Positions 17,560 through 26,488 of a stretch of DNA of 64,000 nucleotides are shown here, one piece after another. Position numbers and translations under genes: made by a program. A model generated the notes under the pieces. The model was not told the DNA's origin. It saw only the letters and a list, made by a program, of their open reading frames with translations, and ran no database searches. This stretch comes from Candidatus Uabimicrobium amorphum (GTDB taxonomy: Bacteria; Planctomycetota; Uabimicrobiia; Uabimicrobiales; Uabimicrobiaceae). The stretch is taken from positions 2,852,001-2,916,000 of the forward strand of contig NZ_AP019860.1 of the NCBI RefSeq assembly GCF_009002475.1, written 5' to 3'. Positions within the stretch are counted from its first letter, which is position 1. Each line of letters opens with the position of its first letter.

Positions 17560-18951
17560 TCAAGAAAAAATATTTGTCACACACCGTGCCAGTTTTTTTG
17601 TCCACTCTCGATAAGGAGGATAAATAAATGACAGTCCACTAAATGGCCCTTGGTAAAGGATCGAACGCGCGTGAGAAAAGGTCTTGAATCCATGAAAGCC
17701 GTGATAATTTCCTATCCCGCTTGCGTTGACGCCCCCAAAAGGTAAATGAGGATTGCCAAGGTGAATTGCCACATTGTTTACGCATGTACCTCCGGACGTC
17801 GTATTCGTCAAAATACGTTGGATATTCCCCCGGGAATGCGAAAAAATATAAACAGCTAAAGGTTTGTCGTTATTACAGATAAAAGATGTTACTTCATCGA
17901 GACTCTCATAAGTAACTATCGGTAAAATTGGTCCAAAGATTTCTTGCTTCATGATCGAAGCTGTTAACGAAACATCACGAACAATTGTCGGAGCAAGATA
18001 GTTGTGATTGCACTCTCGTTGCCCTCCTAAAACAACTTTTCCCCCATCAGCAATTACTTCATCCAACATTGTCGCCAAACGTTCCCAGTGTTTTTCACTC
18101 ACAATTTGTCCTACTTCGGGCCGCGAACTTTCGCCATAAAATTTTTTCCAAACGTTTTTAACAGCAGCGATAAACATCTCATGAACTTCCTTGTGCACCA
18201 ATACATAGTCTGGAGCAACACATGTTTGCCCGGCATTTAAAAATTTTCCCCACATAATACGTTGTGCCGCACTCTTTATACTTGCTGTTTTGTCAACAAT
18301 TGCTGGACTCTTTCCACCAAGTTCTAGAGTTATAGAAGATAAGTTTTCCGCGGCAGCACGCATGATGTGTTTACCGACACGGCCACTACCTGTAAAAAAG
18401 ATATGGTCAAACGGAAATTTGAGTAACTCTTGACAAATACTCACATCACCTTCGACTACGCAAACTTCATTTTTGTCAAAGACCTGTGAGATAAGTTCGC
18501 AAAGTAAATGACTGGTATGAGGTGTGACTTCGGAGGGTTTCACAATAACGCAGTTTCCTGCGGCGATAGCAGATATTAAAGGAACTACTGCTAAATGAAA
18601 TGGGTAATTCCATGGGGAAATAATAAGAACAACTCCCCGAGCTTCGTATCGTAAGCGACTTTTTGTTCCCATGAGCATCATGGGTGTTTTTATTCTTTGT
18701 GGCTTCATCCATTTTTTTAATCTTTTCATACAAAAATTGATTTCTGCCACTGTTGGCTGAATCTCTGTAAGCTCTATTTCTACCTCATTTTTTTGAAAAT
18801 CGTCATGCAGGGCTTTGTAAATATCGTAGCGCTTTTGTAAAATATGTTTGCGCAAATTTTTGAGTTTTTCAATTCGCTCTTGGGCGTTTGTCTGTGAGAT
18901 GCGCCAACGATTCTTTTGCAAATTGTCAAATATGCTTGAAATAGAACTCAC
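17560..18951 (-). CDS. NAD(P)-dependent aldehyde dehydrogenase, ALDH3-like
   Basis: It oxidises aldehydes to acids. At 463 residues with a hydrophobic, basic C-terminus it matches the class 3 (fatty/coniferyl aldehyde) type rather than the ~500-residue classes. Motifs are ISPWNYPFHL, VIVKPSE, FTGSGRVGKHIM, the general-base motif ELGGKSP, and catalytic Cys in GQTCVAPDY. The late HLPFGGVNASGIG is also intact. The C-terminal tail (LSFIYPPYREWTKKLARCVTNIF) resembles the membrane-proximal tails of fatty aldehyde dehydrogenases. First gene of the three-gene run; the NsrR-like gene lies 20 bp upstream on the same strand. Confidence 0.92.
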   Translation of the reverse strand: MSSISSIFDNLQKNRWRISQTNAQERIEKLKNLRKHILQKRYDIYKALHDDFQKNEVEIELTEIQPTVAEINFCMKRLKKWMKPQRIKTPMMLMGTKSRLRYEARGVVLIISPWNYPFHLAVVPLISAIAAGNCVIVKPSEVTPHTSHLLCELISQVFDKNEVCVVEGDVSICQELLKFPFDHIFFTGSGRVGKHIMRAAAENLSSITLELGGKSPAIVDKTASIKSAAQRIMWGKFLNAGQTCVAPDYVLVHKEVHEMFIAAVKNVWKKFYGESSRPEVGQIVSEKHWERLATMLDEVIADGGKVVLGGQRECNHNYLAPTIVRDVSLTASIMKQEIFGPILPIVTYESLDEVTSFICNNDKPLAVYIFSHSRGNIQRILTNTTSGGTCVNNVAIHLGNPHLPFGGVNASGIGNYHGFHGFKTFSHARSILYQGPFSGLSFIYPPYREWTKKLARCVTNIFS

Positions 18952-18971
18952 TTTTACTACTCCTGTAAACC

Positions 18972-19391
18972 TTACTCGTCCAACAATTGTTTAATTTCAT
19001 TCTCATTGTGCAAAACATCTTGTAGAGAATAGTTCTCTAGTGTATTTAAAAAATTAGTTTGCGCTTCGTAAAGAATACCTTTTAATTTACAAACGCTGGC
19101 AATCTTGCATTTACCTTGAGGATGAAAGCATTCTACTATATAAAAATTTTCCGTCTGTACCACTAATTTTTTTAAATTGATATTTTCGGGACTCATCGCC
19201 AAAGAAATTCCTCCGCCACGCCCCTGGTTCGTTTTTATATAACCCAATTTTCCGAGGTTATGCACAACTTTCACAATATGATTTTTCGAAACGCCATAAC
19301 TTTCCGCAATAACCGCGATAGAGCTTTTTTTGCGTATAGCGAGAAATATAAGTACCCGTAAAGAGTAATCGGTAAATGATGTTAACTGCAT
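18972..19391 (-). CDS. nsrR: Rrf2-family regulator, NsrR-like (nitric oxide sensor)
   Basis: The 139-residue protein has the Rrf2 winged-helix N-terminus MQLTSFTDYSLRVLIFLA, which is nearly that of NsrR, a recognition helix in YGVSKNHIVKVV, and the RGRGGGI wing. Three cysteines in the spacing C-x7-C-x5-C (residues about 91-105, CFHPQGKC and CKLK) match the Fe-S cluster ligands of NsrR. NsrR represses NO-detoxification genes and is inactivated when NO attacks the cluster. The divergent neighbour is a truncated hemoglobin and both genes have a matching palindrome upstream, which supports the assignment. It may also drive the aldehyde dehydrogenase run by readthrough. Confidence 0.85.
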   Translation of the reverse strand: MQLTSFTDYSLRVLIFLAIRKKSSIAVIAESYGVSKNHIVKVVHNLGKLGYIKTNQGRGGGISLAMSPENINLKKLVVQTENFYIVECFHPQGKCKIASVCKLKGILYEAQTNFLNTLENYSLQDVLHNENEIKQLLDE

Positions 19392-19452
19392 ACTATAACT
19401 CGTTTGTCGTTTTGATGAAAAAGTTCTTACAAAATTTTATTGATACTGCGCA

Positions 19453-19483
19453 TTTAAACATATATAATAAATACATGTTTAAA
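19453..19483. promoter_or_regulatory. NsrR-like operator, copy 1 (upstream of nsrR)
   Basis: A 31-bp dyad: 13-bp arms, the left one TTTAAACATATAT, mirror each other with one mismatch around a 5-bp centre. It lies 62 bp upstream of the nsrR-like start. Its right half (AATACATGTTT) resembles the AAATGCATCTT half of characterised NsrR sites. A near-identical palindrome occurs at 19680-19710. Autoregulation is inferred. Confidence 0.65.
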
Positions 19484-19679
19484 ATCCTTGGTTTTGTATA
19501 AAAAACCAAATACATGTCATCATTCACAACAGAATAATGGATGTTACCAAAAATATTGCCCAAAAGTTTTTGATTAGATTAAACCCGCTTGCGAGCGAGA
19601 TCGGGCTCGAAACAGAAGGCAATAATTAACATGATGACAGTTCTAACAATACCAAAATTACATATAAAAATTTTTTGCC

Positions 19680-19710
19680 CTTAAACATATATTTCACATA
19701 CATATTTAAA
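19680..19710. promoter_or_regulatory. NsrR-like operator, copy 2 (upstream of truncated hemoglobin)
   Basis: Same length, spacing and centre size as copy 1, with 10 of 13 arm positions pairing. It begins TTAAACATATAT exactly like copy 1 and ends 13 bp before the hemoglobin ATG, overlapping the ribosome-binding region upstream side and any promoter formed by TTGCCC (19675-19680) and TACATA (19699-19704). Binding here should block transcription. Confidence 0.65.
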
Positions 19711-19723
19711 AGAGGAGTACACA

Positions 19724-20098
19724 ATGAGCGAAAAGAGCTTATTTGAGAAGCTAGGTGGAAAAGATGCTGTTGAAGCCGCTGTTGATAAATTTTATGATCG
19801 CGTTTTACAAGATGAACGCATCAATTATTTTTTCAAAGATACTGACATGAAAAAACAAAGAAATCATCAAAAAGCGTTTCTCACTTATGCATTTGGCGGT
19901 ATTAATAACTATAATGGTCGCAGTATGCGTAAAGCCCACGAAAAATTAGTAAAAGAACAGGGCTTAAACGACTCCCACTTTGATGCAGTCGTTGAAAATC
20001 TAGCAACTACTTTGCAAGAAATGGGTGTAGGTGGAGACCTGATAAAAGAAGTCGCTGCCGTTGCTGAAACAGTAAGAGATGATGTTCTAAATAAATAA
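19724..20098 (+). CDS. Group 1 truncated hemoglobin (trHbN type)
   Basis: The 124-residue protein has the usual group 1 layout: LFEKLGG start, VDKFYDRVL with the B10 tyrosine, a DxxINYFF turn, RNHQKAFLTYAFGG and the proximal heme histidine in MRKAHEKL. It binds heme and O2 and, in well-studied relatives, converts NO with O2 to nitrate. The ribosome-binding site is GAGGAG 8-9 bases before ATG. The NsrR-like operator immediately upstream points to induction by nitric oxide. A strong hairpin follows the stop codon. Confidence 0.93.
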   Translation: MSEKSLFEKLGGKDAVEAAVDKFYDRVLQDERINYFFKDTDMKKQRNHQKAFLTYAFGGINNYNGRSMRKAHEKLVKEQGLNDSHFDAVVENLATTLQEMGVGGDLIKEVAAVAETVRDDVLNK

Positions 20099-20106
20099 AA
20101 CCCAAA

Positions 20107-20126
20107 AGGCGCAACGTGTTGCGCCT
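20107..20126. terminator. Bidirectional terminator hairpin
   Basis: Eight-bp perfect stem (AGGCGCAA / TTGCGCCT) with a 4-base loop, between the convergent hemoglobin and HEAT-repeat genes. On the minus strand the stem runs into TTTGGGTTTTATTTATTT, a good U-tract for the HEAT gene. The plus-strand tail (ATGATACTTTAT) is weaker. Confidence 0.8.
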
Positions 20127-20134
20127 ATGATACT

Positions 20135-22030
20135 TTATCGTTCAAGAGTATCGATATGTATTTCTTTTAAAACAGCTAAACCTGCTTGTCGCCACTCTTT
20201 ATTATCACTTTTTAACAACTCAACTAATTGTTCGGAAACGTTTTCTTTAATATTAATCAGAGCTATTGTTGCCGCTTTTTTAATCCAAAAATTATCCTCT
20301 TTTAGCGCATTTACCAAACCTGGAATAGCAGGTTGACCTATTCTTTCCAATATTTTAATTGCTGACTTGCGAATATTGGCATTTTTTCCTTTGAGAAGTC
20401 CAAGCAGTTTCGGAACAGCCGGTTCTGAAATTTCGGCAATAGTATTGCTAATTTGTTTACGCAATTTGGTGTTTTTCCCCAAAACCTTCATAAGCGGTAT
20501 AACACTACGTTCCCCAATCGCTTGTAAATTCAGAAGAGCGTATTCGTTGCATTCACTGTCGTCGCCTGATTGTAATATATTGATTAGAGGCCCTATGGAT
20601 TCGTAATCTTTCACATCCAGGTCAAGCATCGTTTTCATAATCGCCAGTCGCAAATCGCGATCATCTTCTAAAAGGTAGGAACGTAATTTCGACAACATTT
20701 TTTTGTCTACTTCAGGTAATCCTGGCAAAGATTCAATGGCAGATTTTTTTACCTTGTTGTCCTTGTCATCTAAAGATTGCATCAAAATTCGCTGAGTTTT
20801 ACTTGATTTCTTTGCGATGTTCACCGTCAATTGTATTGCTTCCTGACGGATATCAGGAGATTCATCGGAGCACAATTGAAACAACATCGGGTGTAAATCT
20901 TGATGTTTATCTTCAATCTGCGATAGGGCAAAAATGGCCGCTAATTTCACTGCAGGTATTTTGGACTTAGAAAGTTTTTTGAGTTTTTTGATCGCGGGTT
21001 TTGCTTTATCTTTCATCTTTCCTAAACAACGAATAACGGCTTCTCGCGAATCGTCATTTGGCTTATCGATAAGATTGAGTAATATTTCGACTATATCTTC
21101 TGATGGCGGAAAATTCGCCACTAAGGACAATAAAGCAATTCTCTGTTTTGCATTCTCAACAGCCGCCAGCGACTCTAATATACTGTCTCGCGCACTTTCA
21201 CCAATGTTTTCCAAAGCCCACTTGGCATTACGTACCACCTTTGTGTCTTCATCAGATAGAGAGGAAACTAGATAAGGAATTGCGTTTGCCGCATCTTCTC
21301 CTATTTTTCCTAAACTCCAGATCGCCAACGTACGCGTACGTGAATCTTTTTTAACCAATGTTTTTATAAGAGACGGTACGGCGTATTTTCCTAACCTTGC
21401 CAATGAAAATGCCGCAGCTTTGCATATCTCAGACTTCTTGTCTTCGAGAAGTGAAACTAATAAACCAGCAATCTTCGTCTGCTGCCAGGGAAACAACCCT
21501 AATATCTTTGTCGTTTCCAAACGAATTTTACTCTGACGATTTTTTAATGTTTTCTGCCACAACCACAAAAATGGAATGGCACAAGTTCCCGACATCAAGG
21601 CAATCGTTTCCGCATCGGGATGTTCTTTACGCACTGCAATACTAAAAATCGCATCGACTTTATGTGCAGGAAATATCTCTAAATACTTATCAAATAGGCA
21701 ATCTGTAATTTTTTTACTCTTGACGTTCGCCAGTATTTGTAGGGAAAAAATAACGGTTTCGGGTTCTTCTTTACATACAAAGAATTGCTCAATAAACTTA
21801 AAAAATAATTTGTTATCTTCGAGAGTAGCGAGCTGTTTGCCCAAACCAAGAATATTATCAATAGACCAATCACTGAGAATTTTTTCTAAACTCAAAGTGG
21901 TTTGTTGAAGAGGATAATTTTCTAGTAGATAGATAAAATTTTGCGGTGTTTCTTGTTGTGGTAATTCCGATAGTTTTTGATTTATTTCTTCAGAAGCGCT
22001 TTTTTTATTTTGCTTTTTCCAAAATATCAT
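20135..22030 (-). CDS. HEAT-repeat protein
   Basis: The 631-residue protein is built almost wholly of HEAT repeats of the PBS-lyase type from about residue 150 on. Units of ~35-37 residues recur with the pattern AIWSLGKIGEDA, AIRCLGKMKDKA, AIKILERIGQPA, ending in VNALKEDNFWIKKAA. The N-terminal 30 residues are polar with no signal peptide or membrane helix, so it is probably cytosolic. HEAT solenoids bind proteins; no enzymatic motif is seen. It is transcribed alone and diverges from groESL. Confidence 0.85.
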   Translation of the reverse strand: MIFWKKQNKKSASEEINQKLSELPQQETPQNFIYLLENYPLQQTTLSLEKILSDWSIDNILGLGKQLATLEDNKLFFKFIEQFFVCKEEPETVIFSLQILANVKSKKITDCLFDKYLEIFPAHKVDAIFSIAVRKEHPDAETIALMSGTCAIPFLWLWQKTLKNRQSKIRLETTKILGLFPWQQTKIAGLLVSLLEDKKSEICKAAAFSLARLGKYAVPSLIKTLVKKDSRTRTLAIWSLGKIGEDAANAIPYLVSSLSDEDTKVVRNAKWALENIGESARDSILESLAAVENAKQRIALLSLVANFPPSEDIVEILLNLIDKPNDDSREAVIRCLGKMKDKAKPAIKKLKKLSKSKIPAVKLAAIFALSQIEDKHQDLHPMLFQLCSDESPDIRQEAIQLTVNIAKKSSKTQRILMQSLDDKDNKVKKSAIESLPGLPEVDKKMLSKLRSYLLEDDRDLRLAIMKTMLDLDVKDYESIGPLINILQSGDDSECNEYALLNLQAIGERSVIPLMKVLGKNTKLRKQISNTIAEISEPAVPKLLGLLKGKNANIRKSAIKILERIGQPAIPGLVNALKEDNFWIKKAATIALINIKENVSEQLVELLKSDNKEWRQAGLAVLKEIHIDTLER

Positions 22031-22498
22031 ATATTTCTCTCATTTACATCCATGCAACTTGTCACATTGGCTCAATTGTCAAAACAAAATGTCATCCTGG
22101 CACATAAAGAATTCTATTTTGTCTAAACGGCTTTTCATTCTAAGTCTTTTTTTTTCTAGACTTTAAAAATATATTTATATTTCTATTTTGATAGGCACTT
22201 TTTTTGCTTTGTACTGTAGTCTAAAATTATACACAGTAAGTTTTGTCTTCTGAATTGTACCATACCGAAGTTGCCGTGCAAATAGAAAAGTTATGTGCAA
22301 CAAAATATTACGGCGTACCAAGTACAACATAACTTGTGGTATCGAAAGACAGAAGTAACAATTGAATTTATGAAATGTTCAAAAAGTTCTCATGTGAACT
22401 TTTTAGTAAATGTAGACCCAAGTAATATGACAGAATAATTACACGTAATTTTACGGTAAGTTATTTTTCACATATTCGATATCAAGGAGAGAGTGTAG
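22031..22498. other. Long divergent intergenic region upstream of groES
   Basis: These 468 bp separate the HEAT gene from groES. I find no coding frame. No CIRCE element (TTAGCACTC ... GAGTGCTAA) is visible. The one clear structure is the dyad at 22381-22404. AT-rich runs near 22140-22210 could hold promoters for either direction, but I cannot choose one with confidence. Confidence 0.6.
22381..22404. promoter_or_regulatory. Perfect dyad upstream of groESL
   Basis: Nine-bp perfect arms (AAAAAGTTC / GAACTTTTT) flank TCATGT, about 95 bp before the groES ATG. No plus-strand gene lies upstream, so it need not be a terminator. It could be an operator for a heat-shock regulator other than HrcA, or a 5'UTR hairpin. 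Confidence 0.5.
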
Positions 22499-22789
22499 AT
22501 GGCTAGTATTACACCTATCGGAGATAAGATTTTATTAAAACGTTTGGCAGCTGAAGAAAAAACCAAGGGAGGAATCGTTCTTCCTGAAACAGCTAAAGAA
22601 AAACCAAAAGAAGGTGAAGTTATCGAGTTGGGTAGTGGACGTCTTCTAGACGATGGAAAAAGAGCACCTTTCACCGTACAAAAAGGGGATCGCGTTATTT
22701 TTTCATCTTATGCAGGTACAGAAGTAAAAATTGATGGCGAAGAATATCTTATTTTATCAGAAGATGAAATTCTAGTAATTGTGAAGTAA
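22499..22789 (+). CDS. groES: Co-chaperonin GroES
   Basis: The 96-residue protein is full length. GroES caps the GroEL chamber as a heptamer in the cytosol. Motifs: [13 protein letters not shown] at the start, the mobile loop with [51 protein letters not shown]. Ribosome-binding site AAGGAGAGAG. Only 14 bp separate it from groEL. Confidence 0.98.
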   Translation: MASITPIGDKILLKRLAAEEKTKGGIVLPETAKEKPKEGEVIELGSGRLLDDGKRAPFTVQKGDRVIFSSYAGTEVKIDGEEYLILSEDEILVIVK

Positions 22790-22803
22790 CAAGGAGATAA
22801 TCC

Positions 22804-24489
22804 ATGGGTAAGAAAAAAATTGCATTTGATGCAGAAGCAAGAGAATCGATACGCAAAGGTGTAAGAACTCTAGCTCGCGCAGTCAAAGTAACTTTGGGAC
22901 CTAGAGGACGCAACGTTGTAATCGAAAAAAGCTTTGGTGCTCCTACAGTAACAAAAGATGGTGTTACCGTAGCTAAAGAGGTAGAGTTGGAAGATTCATA
23001 CCAAAATATGGGTGCACAAATGGTAAAAGAAGTTGCTTCCAAAACTTCTGACATCGCCGGAGATGGAACCACTACCGCAACTGTATTGGCAGAAGCAATT
23101 TTCGAAGAAGGTTTAAAAAACGTAGTTGCCGGAGCAAATCCAATGGCACTAAAAAGAGGTATAGAAAAAGCAGTAGATGCTTGTGTAAACCACCTCGGAG
23201 AAAGCAGTACCCCTATAAAAGATAAAACCGAAATTGCACAGGTTGGAACAATTGCATCAAACAACGACCAGCAAATCGGTGACATAATCGCTGATGCCAT
23301 GGAAAAAGTAGGCAAAGATGGTGTTATTACTGTTGAAGAAGGAAAAAGTCTAGAAACAACAGTTAACCTTGTAGAGGGAATGCAATTTGACAAAGGATAC
23401 ATTTCTCCTCATTTCGTAACAGACGCCGATTCCATGGAAGCTGTTGTCGAAAATCCACTCATTTTAGTACATGAAAAAAAGATTTCTGCCGTCAAAGATT
23501 TAGTACCTATACTAGAAAAAGTAGCACAAGCAGGAAAACCGTTGTTGATCATCGCCGAAGATATCGATGGCGAAGCACTAGCGACACTCGTGGTCAACAA
23601 ACTACGTGGAATTATCAATTGCTGTGCGGTTAAAGCTCCTGGTTTTGGTGATCGTCGCAAAGCAATGCTCGAAGACATCGCAATCCTAACAGGTGGCAAG
23701 GCAATTTTTGAAGATCTTGGGATCGAATTGGAAAATATTTCCATCGACGATTTAGGATCGGCCAAAAAAGTAATTGTAAACAAAGATAACACTACAATCA
23801 TCGAAGGATCTGGAAGTTCCGAAGACATTCAAGGCCGCATCAAGCAAATACGCCGCGAAATTGAAAACTCAACTTCCGATTACGATATTGAAAAACTACA
23901 AGAACGTTTAGCAAAACTTTCTGGTGGTGTCGCAGAAATATATGTCGGTGCTGCCGTGGAAGTTGCGATGAAAGAAAAGAAAGCAAGAGTAGAAGATGCT
24001 CTTCATGCTACTCGCGCTGCAGTAGAAGAAGGAATACTACCTGGCGGAGGCGCAACCTTATTAAGATGTCGCAAAGTTCTTGATGAAGTAAAAGAAAACA
24101 GTCAAGGTGACGAAAAAACTGGTGTCGACATTGTACAAAGAGCTCTTAGTGCTCCACTACGCCAAATTGTAGAAAATGCAGGATTAGACGGTTCTGTAGT
24201 TATTCAAAACATTCTGGCATCTGATGACAAAAACTACGGTTACAACGCAAATGTCAATGAATATTGTGACCTAGTAAAAACAGGTATTATCGACCCAACA
24301 AAAGTAACAAGATGTGCCTTGCAACATGCTTCAAGTATTTCATCCTTACTACTAACCACCGATGCTTTGATTAGCGAAATCAAAGAAGAAAAACCTGCAA
24401 TGCCAGGTGGTGGCATGGGAGGTATGGGCGGCATGGGAGGTATGGGCGGCATGGGTGGCATGGGTGGCATGCCAGGCATGGGCTTCTAG
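22804..24489 (+). CDS. groEL: Chaperonin GroEL
   Basis: The 561-residue protein is a canonical GroEL, an ATP-dependent 14-mer folding machine. Motifs: [11 protein letters not shown], the ATP-site [23 protein letters not shown] in the apical domain, and [12 protein letters not shown]. The C-terminus is a GGM-rich tail made of repeated GGM units, the standard chamber-floor tail that tends to be kept in the main housekeeping copy. Ribosome-binding site AAGGAG, 8 bases upstream. A strong terminator follows. Confidence 0.98.
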   Translation: MGKKKIAFDAEARESIRKGVRTLARAVKVTLGPRGRNVVIEKSFGAPTVTKDGVTVAKEVELEDSYQNMGAQMVKEVASKTSDIAGDGTTTATVLAEAIFEEGLKNVVAGANPMALKRGIEKAVDACVNHLGESSTPIKDKTEIAQVGTIASNNDQQIGDIIADAMEKVGKDGVITVEEGKSLETTVNLVEGMQFDKGYISPHFVTDADSMEAVVENPLILVHEKKISAVKDLVPILEKVAQAGKPLLIIAEDIDGEALATLVVNKLRGIINCCAVKAPGFGDRRKAMLEDIAILTGGKAIFEDLGIELENISIDDLGSAKKVIVNKDNTTIIEGSGSSEDIQGRIKQIRREIENSTSDYDIEKLQERLAKLSGGVAEIYVGAAVEVAMKEKKARVEDALHATRAAVEEGILPGGGATLLRCRKVLDEVKENSQGDEKTGVDIVQRALSAPLRQIVENAGLDGSVVIQNILASDDKNYGYNANVNEYCDLVKTGIIDPTKVTRCALQHASSISSLLLTTDALISEIKEEKPAMPGGGMGGMGGMGGMGGMGGMGGMPGMGF

Positions 24490-24514
24490 ATCTCAGCAAA
24501 AAAGTAAGCATAAA

Positions 24515-24543
24515 AAAACCGGCGATATTTGCCGGTTTTTTTT
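24515..24543. terminator. Bidirectional rho-independent terminator
   Basis: AACCGGC (24517-24523) pairs with GCCGGTT (24531-24537) around GATATTT, with a run of eight T after it on the plus strand and a run of A before it, which serves as a U-tract for the minus-strand gene. It ends groESL and the convergent AlkD-H1 gene. Confidence 0.92.
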
Positions 24544-24558
24544 ATGTCTACATGAAAA

Positions 24559-26337
24559 CTACTTTTTAGACTTTTTCGCTGTTGATTTTTTAGCGGTAGA
24601 CTTTTTCGCTGTTGCTTTTTTAGCGGTAGACTTTTTCGCTGTTGCTTTTTTAGCGGTAGACTTTTTTGCTGTTGCTTTTTTGTCATCCGCTTTTTTAGCA
24701 GTAGACTTCTTTGCTGTTGATTTTTTAGCAGTAGACTTCTTTGCTGTTGCTTTTTTATCGTCAGCTTTCTTAGCGGTAGACTTCTTCGCTGTTGCTTTTT
24801 TAGCGGTAGACTTCTTCGCTGTTGCTTTTTTAGCAGTAGACTTTTTTGCGGTTGCTTTTTTGTCATCCGCTTTTTTAGCAGTAGACTTTTTCGCTGTTGC
24901 TTTTTTAGCGGTAGACTTCTTCGCTGTTGCTTTTTTAGCGGTAGACTTCTTCGCTGTTGCTTTTTTGTCGTCAGCTTTTTTAGCTGTAGACTTCTTCGCT
25001 GTTGCTTTTTTAGCGGTAGACTTTTTTGCTGTTGTTTTTTTTGCATCCGCTTTTTTAGCTGTAGACTTCTTTGCTGTTGCTTTTTTAGCGGTAGACTTTT
25101 TTGCTGTTGCTTTTTTGTCATCAGCTTTCTTAGCTGTAGACTTCTTCGCTGTTGCTTTTTTAGCGGTAGACTTCTTCGCTGTTGCTTTTTTGTCATCAGC
25201 TTTCTTAGCGGTAGACTTTTTCGCTGTTGCCTTTTTAGCGGTAGACTTTTTTGCGGTTGCTTTTTTGTCATCAGCTTTTTTAGTCGTTGCTTTTTTAGCG
25301 GTAGACTTTTTTGCGGTTGCTTTTTTAGCGGTAGACTTCTTCGCTGCTGCTTTTTTGTCGTCAGCTTTCTTAGCGGTAGACTTCTTCGCTGTTGCTTTTT
25401 TAGCGGTAGACTTCTTTGCTGTTGCTTTTTTCTCGTCAGCTTTCTTAGCGGTAGACTTTTTCGCTGTTGACTTCTTCGCCGTAGATTTTTTAGCTGTTGA
25501 CTTTTTCTTGGTTTCTTTTTCGTCAACTTTCTCATCGGCTTTTTTTGTAGTTTTTTTAGCTGTTGATTTCTTTGCTGCAGTTTTTTTAGTTGTTGCTTTT
25601 GCGGTTGTTTTTTTAGCAGTTTTTTTAGCTGCTGCTTTTTTAGTTGTTTTAGCTTTGGCCATTGTAGATTTTTCCTTTAGTTTTTCCAATGATTTCTTTA
25701 TGTAGTCTATGGCATTGGGAGTTTTACAGCTTGTTTTGCCATGATCAACATTCACTTTGCCAATACGTTTTGCGCAAAGAAGCGCTTCTTTCTCTAACTT
25801 ATATACGCCGATTGCAATAACGGAATTGTTCATTGCATATCTTGCACGGTTTTCCGATTGGTGTATTTCGTTTTCGATGGTCTCTAAATACTTTTTACAC
25901 TCTTTATCACTAATATCTCTTCCATTTTTTAAAGCATCAGTCAAAATATTATAGCCACATTGTCTATAGTATTTTTTTTTGCTTGTCATCCACCGTTCCA
26001 TTAGTTTCTTAAAAAAAGAAGTTTTAGAAATTAAGCCAGCGAGATAACTACCAGAGGTTTGGAATTGGACACTTTTGATCCATGTTTGTGCATCTTGGAT
26101 TGAAAATTGTTGGGGGTCTGCAATCATTGTTGCAAGAATTTGGGCATCTAAGTTAGATGATTCCCATAATTTGAGGGCAAGAGCGTGATGTGTTTTGATT
26201 TTTTTCTTCAACTTGTTTAGATTAGCAAAGCTGACGCCATATATGAGTTTATTTTTTGCTCCATGTTGTTTGTAGATCTTCACTCCCTGAGCAGTTCCCA
26301 TACTTTCCAGCGTCTTCATGACTTCATTGTAGTCCAT
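24559..26337 (-). CDS. AlkD-like HEAT protein fused to histone H1-like Lys/Ala tail
   Basis: Residues 1-220 belong to the DNA alkylation repair (AlkD-like, PF08713) family: [50 protein letters not shown] and a late [22 protein letters not shown] are family-typical. From residue 226 on the protein is a 367-residue tail of Lys, Ala, Thr and Ser in units such as [10 protein letters not shown], with KKADDKK spacers. This is the composition of histone H1/HctB-like proteins, which bind DNA through charge. A Met at 226 (ATG at 25660-25662) follows AAAGGA by 11 bases, so the tail may also be made alone. DNA-repair chemistry is not proven. Free-standing H1-like genes are known in related bacteria; the in-frame fusion is unusual. 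Confidence 0.82.
   Translation of the reverse strand: MDYNEVMKTLESMGTAQGVKIYKQHGAKNKLIYGVSFANLNKLKKKIKTHHALALKLWESSNLDAQILATMIADPQQFSIQDAQTWIKSVQFQTSGSYLAGLISKTSFFKKLMERWMTSKKKYYRQCGYNILTDALKNGRDISDKECKKYLETIENEIHQSENRARYAMNNSVIAIGVYKLEKEALLCAKRIGKVNVDHGKTSCKTPNAIDYIKKSLEKLKEKSTMAKAKTTKKAAAKKTAKKTTAKATTKKTAAKKSTAKKTTKKADEKVDEKETKKKSTAKKSTAKKSTAKKSTAKKADEKKATAKKSTAKKATAKKSTAKKADDKKAAAKKSTAKKATAKKSTAKKATTKKADDKKATAKKSTAKKATAKKSTAKKADDKKATAKKSTAKKATAKKSTAKKADDKKATAKKSTAKKATAKKSTAKKADAKKTTAKKSTAKKATAKKSTAKKADDKKATAKKSTAKKATAKKSTAKKATAKKSTAKKADDKKATAKKSTAKKATAKKSTAKKATAKKSTAKKADDKKATAKKSTAKKSTAKKSTAKKADDKKATAKKSTAKKATAKKSTAKKATAKKSTAKKSTAKKSKK
24577..25540 (-). repeat. Degenerate tandem repeat encoding the Lys/Ala tail
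   Basis: Units of about 30 and 48 bp built from the plus-strand words TTTTTAGCGGTAGACTT, CGCTGTTGC and a TCATC/TCGTC variant repeat through almost 1 kb. Synonymous changes between units (TTC/TTT, GCG/GCA) show that most copies are not very recent. A long frame on the opposite strand is a shadow. Confidence 0.9.
25660..25679 (-). promoter_or_regulatory. Internal ribosome-binding site and start for a free H1-like protein
   Basis: Within the AlkD-H1 gene the minus strand reads AAAGGA, then 11 bases, then ATG GCC AAA GC. Translation from here would give a 367-residue Lys/Ala-rich protein beginning MAKAKTTKK, a typical stand-alone H1-like start. The spacing is slightly long, so use is plausible but unproven. 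Confidence 0.45.
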
Positions 26338-26488
26338 GCACGTTCCTTAAAATGGTAATGAAAGGCAACAAATAAACTCGTCAAAATTACATCAAAAAGT
26401 TTATCACTTCTGCTGAAGTACTTTATTAGTGGTTTCGGAAAGTTTTTAATTATAAGATGATTATTTTTTTATTCCAAGAACAAAATAT

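Larger units (their letters stand above)
19392..19723. other. Divergent intergenic region between nsrR-like and hemoglobin genes
   Basis: This 332-bp AT-rich stretch holds both operators described separately. Its middle (about 19570-19620) contains a GC-richer patch with partly self-complementary GCGAGCG/CGGGCTCG sequences. I find no coding frame of note in it. Confidence 0.6.

Noticed and set aside
22031..22498. Looked for a CIRCE element before groES
   Set aside because: No TTAGCACTC or GAGTGCTAA half-site is present; only the unrelated 9-bp dyad was found.
24407..25705. Long plus-strand frame rich in Phe, Leu, Ala and Val opposite the Lys/Ala tail
   Set aside because: It is the mirror of the minus-strand repeat, which has a known family domain upstream and an internal ribosome-binding site. 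The plus frame has neither and begins inside groEL.
26338..26488. 150-bp gap between the AlkD-H1 gene and the esterase gene
   Set aside because: AT-rich and without a convincing hairpin, frame or promoter pattern.
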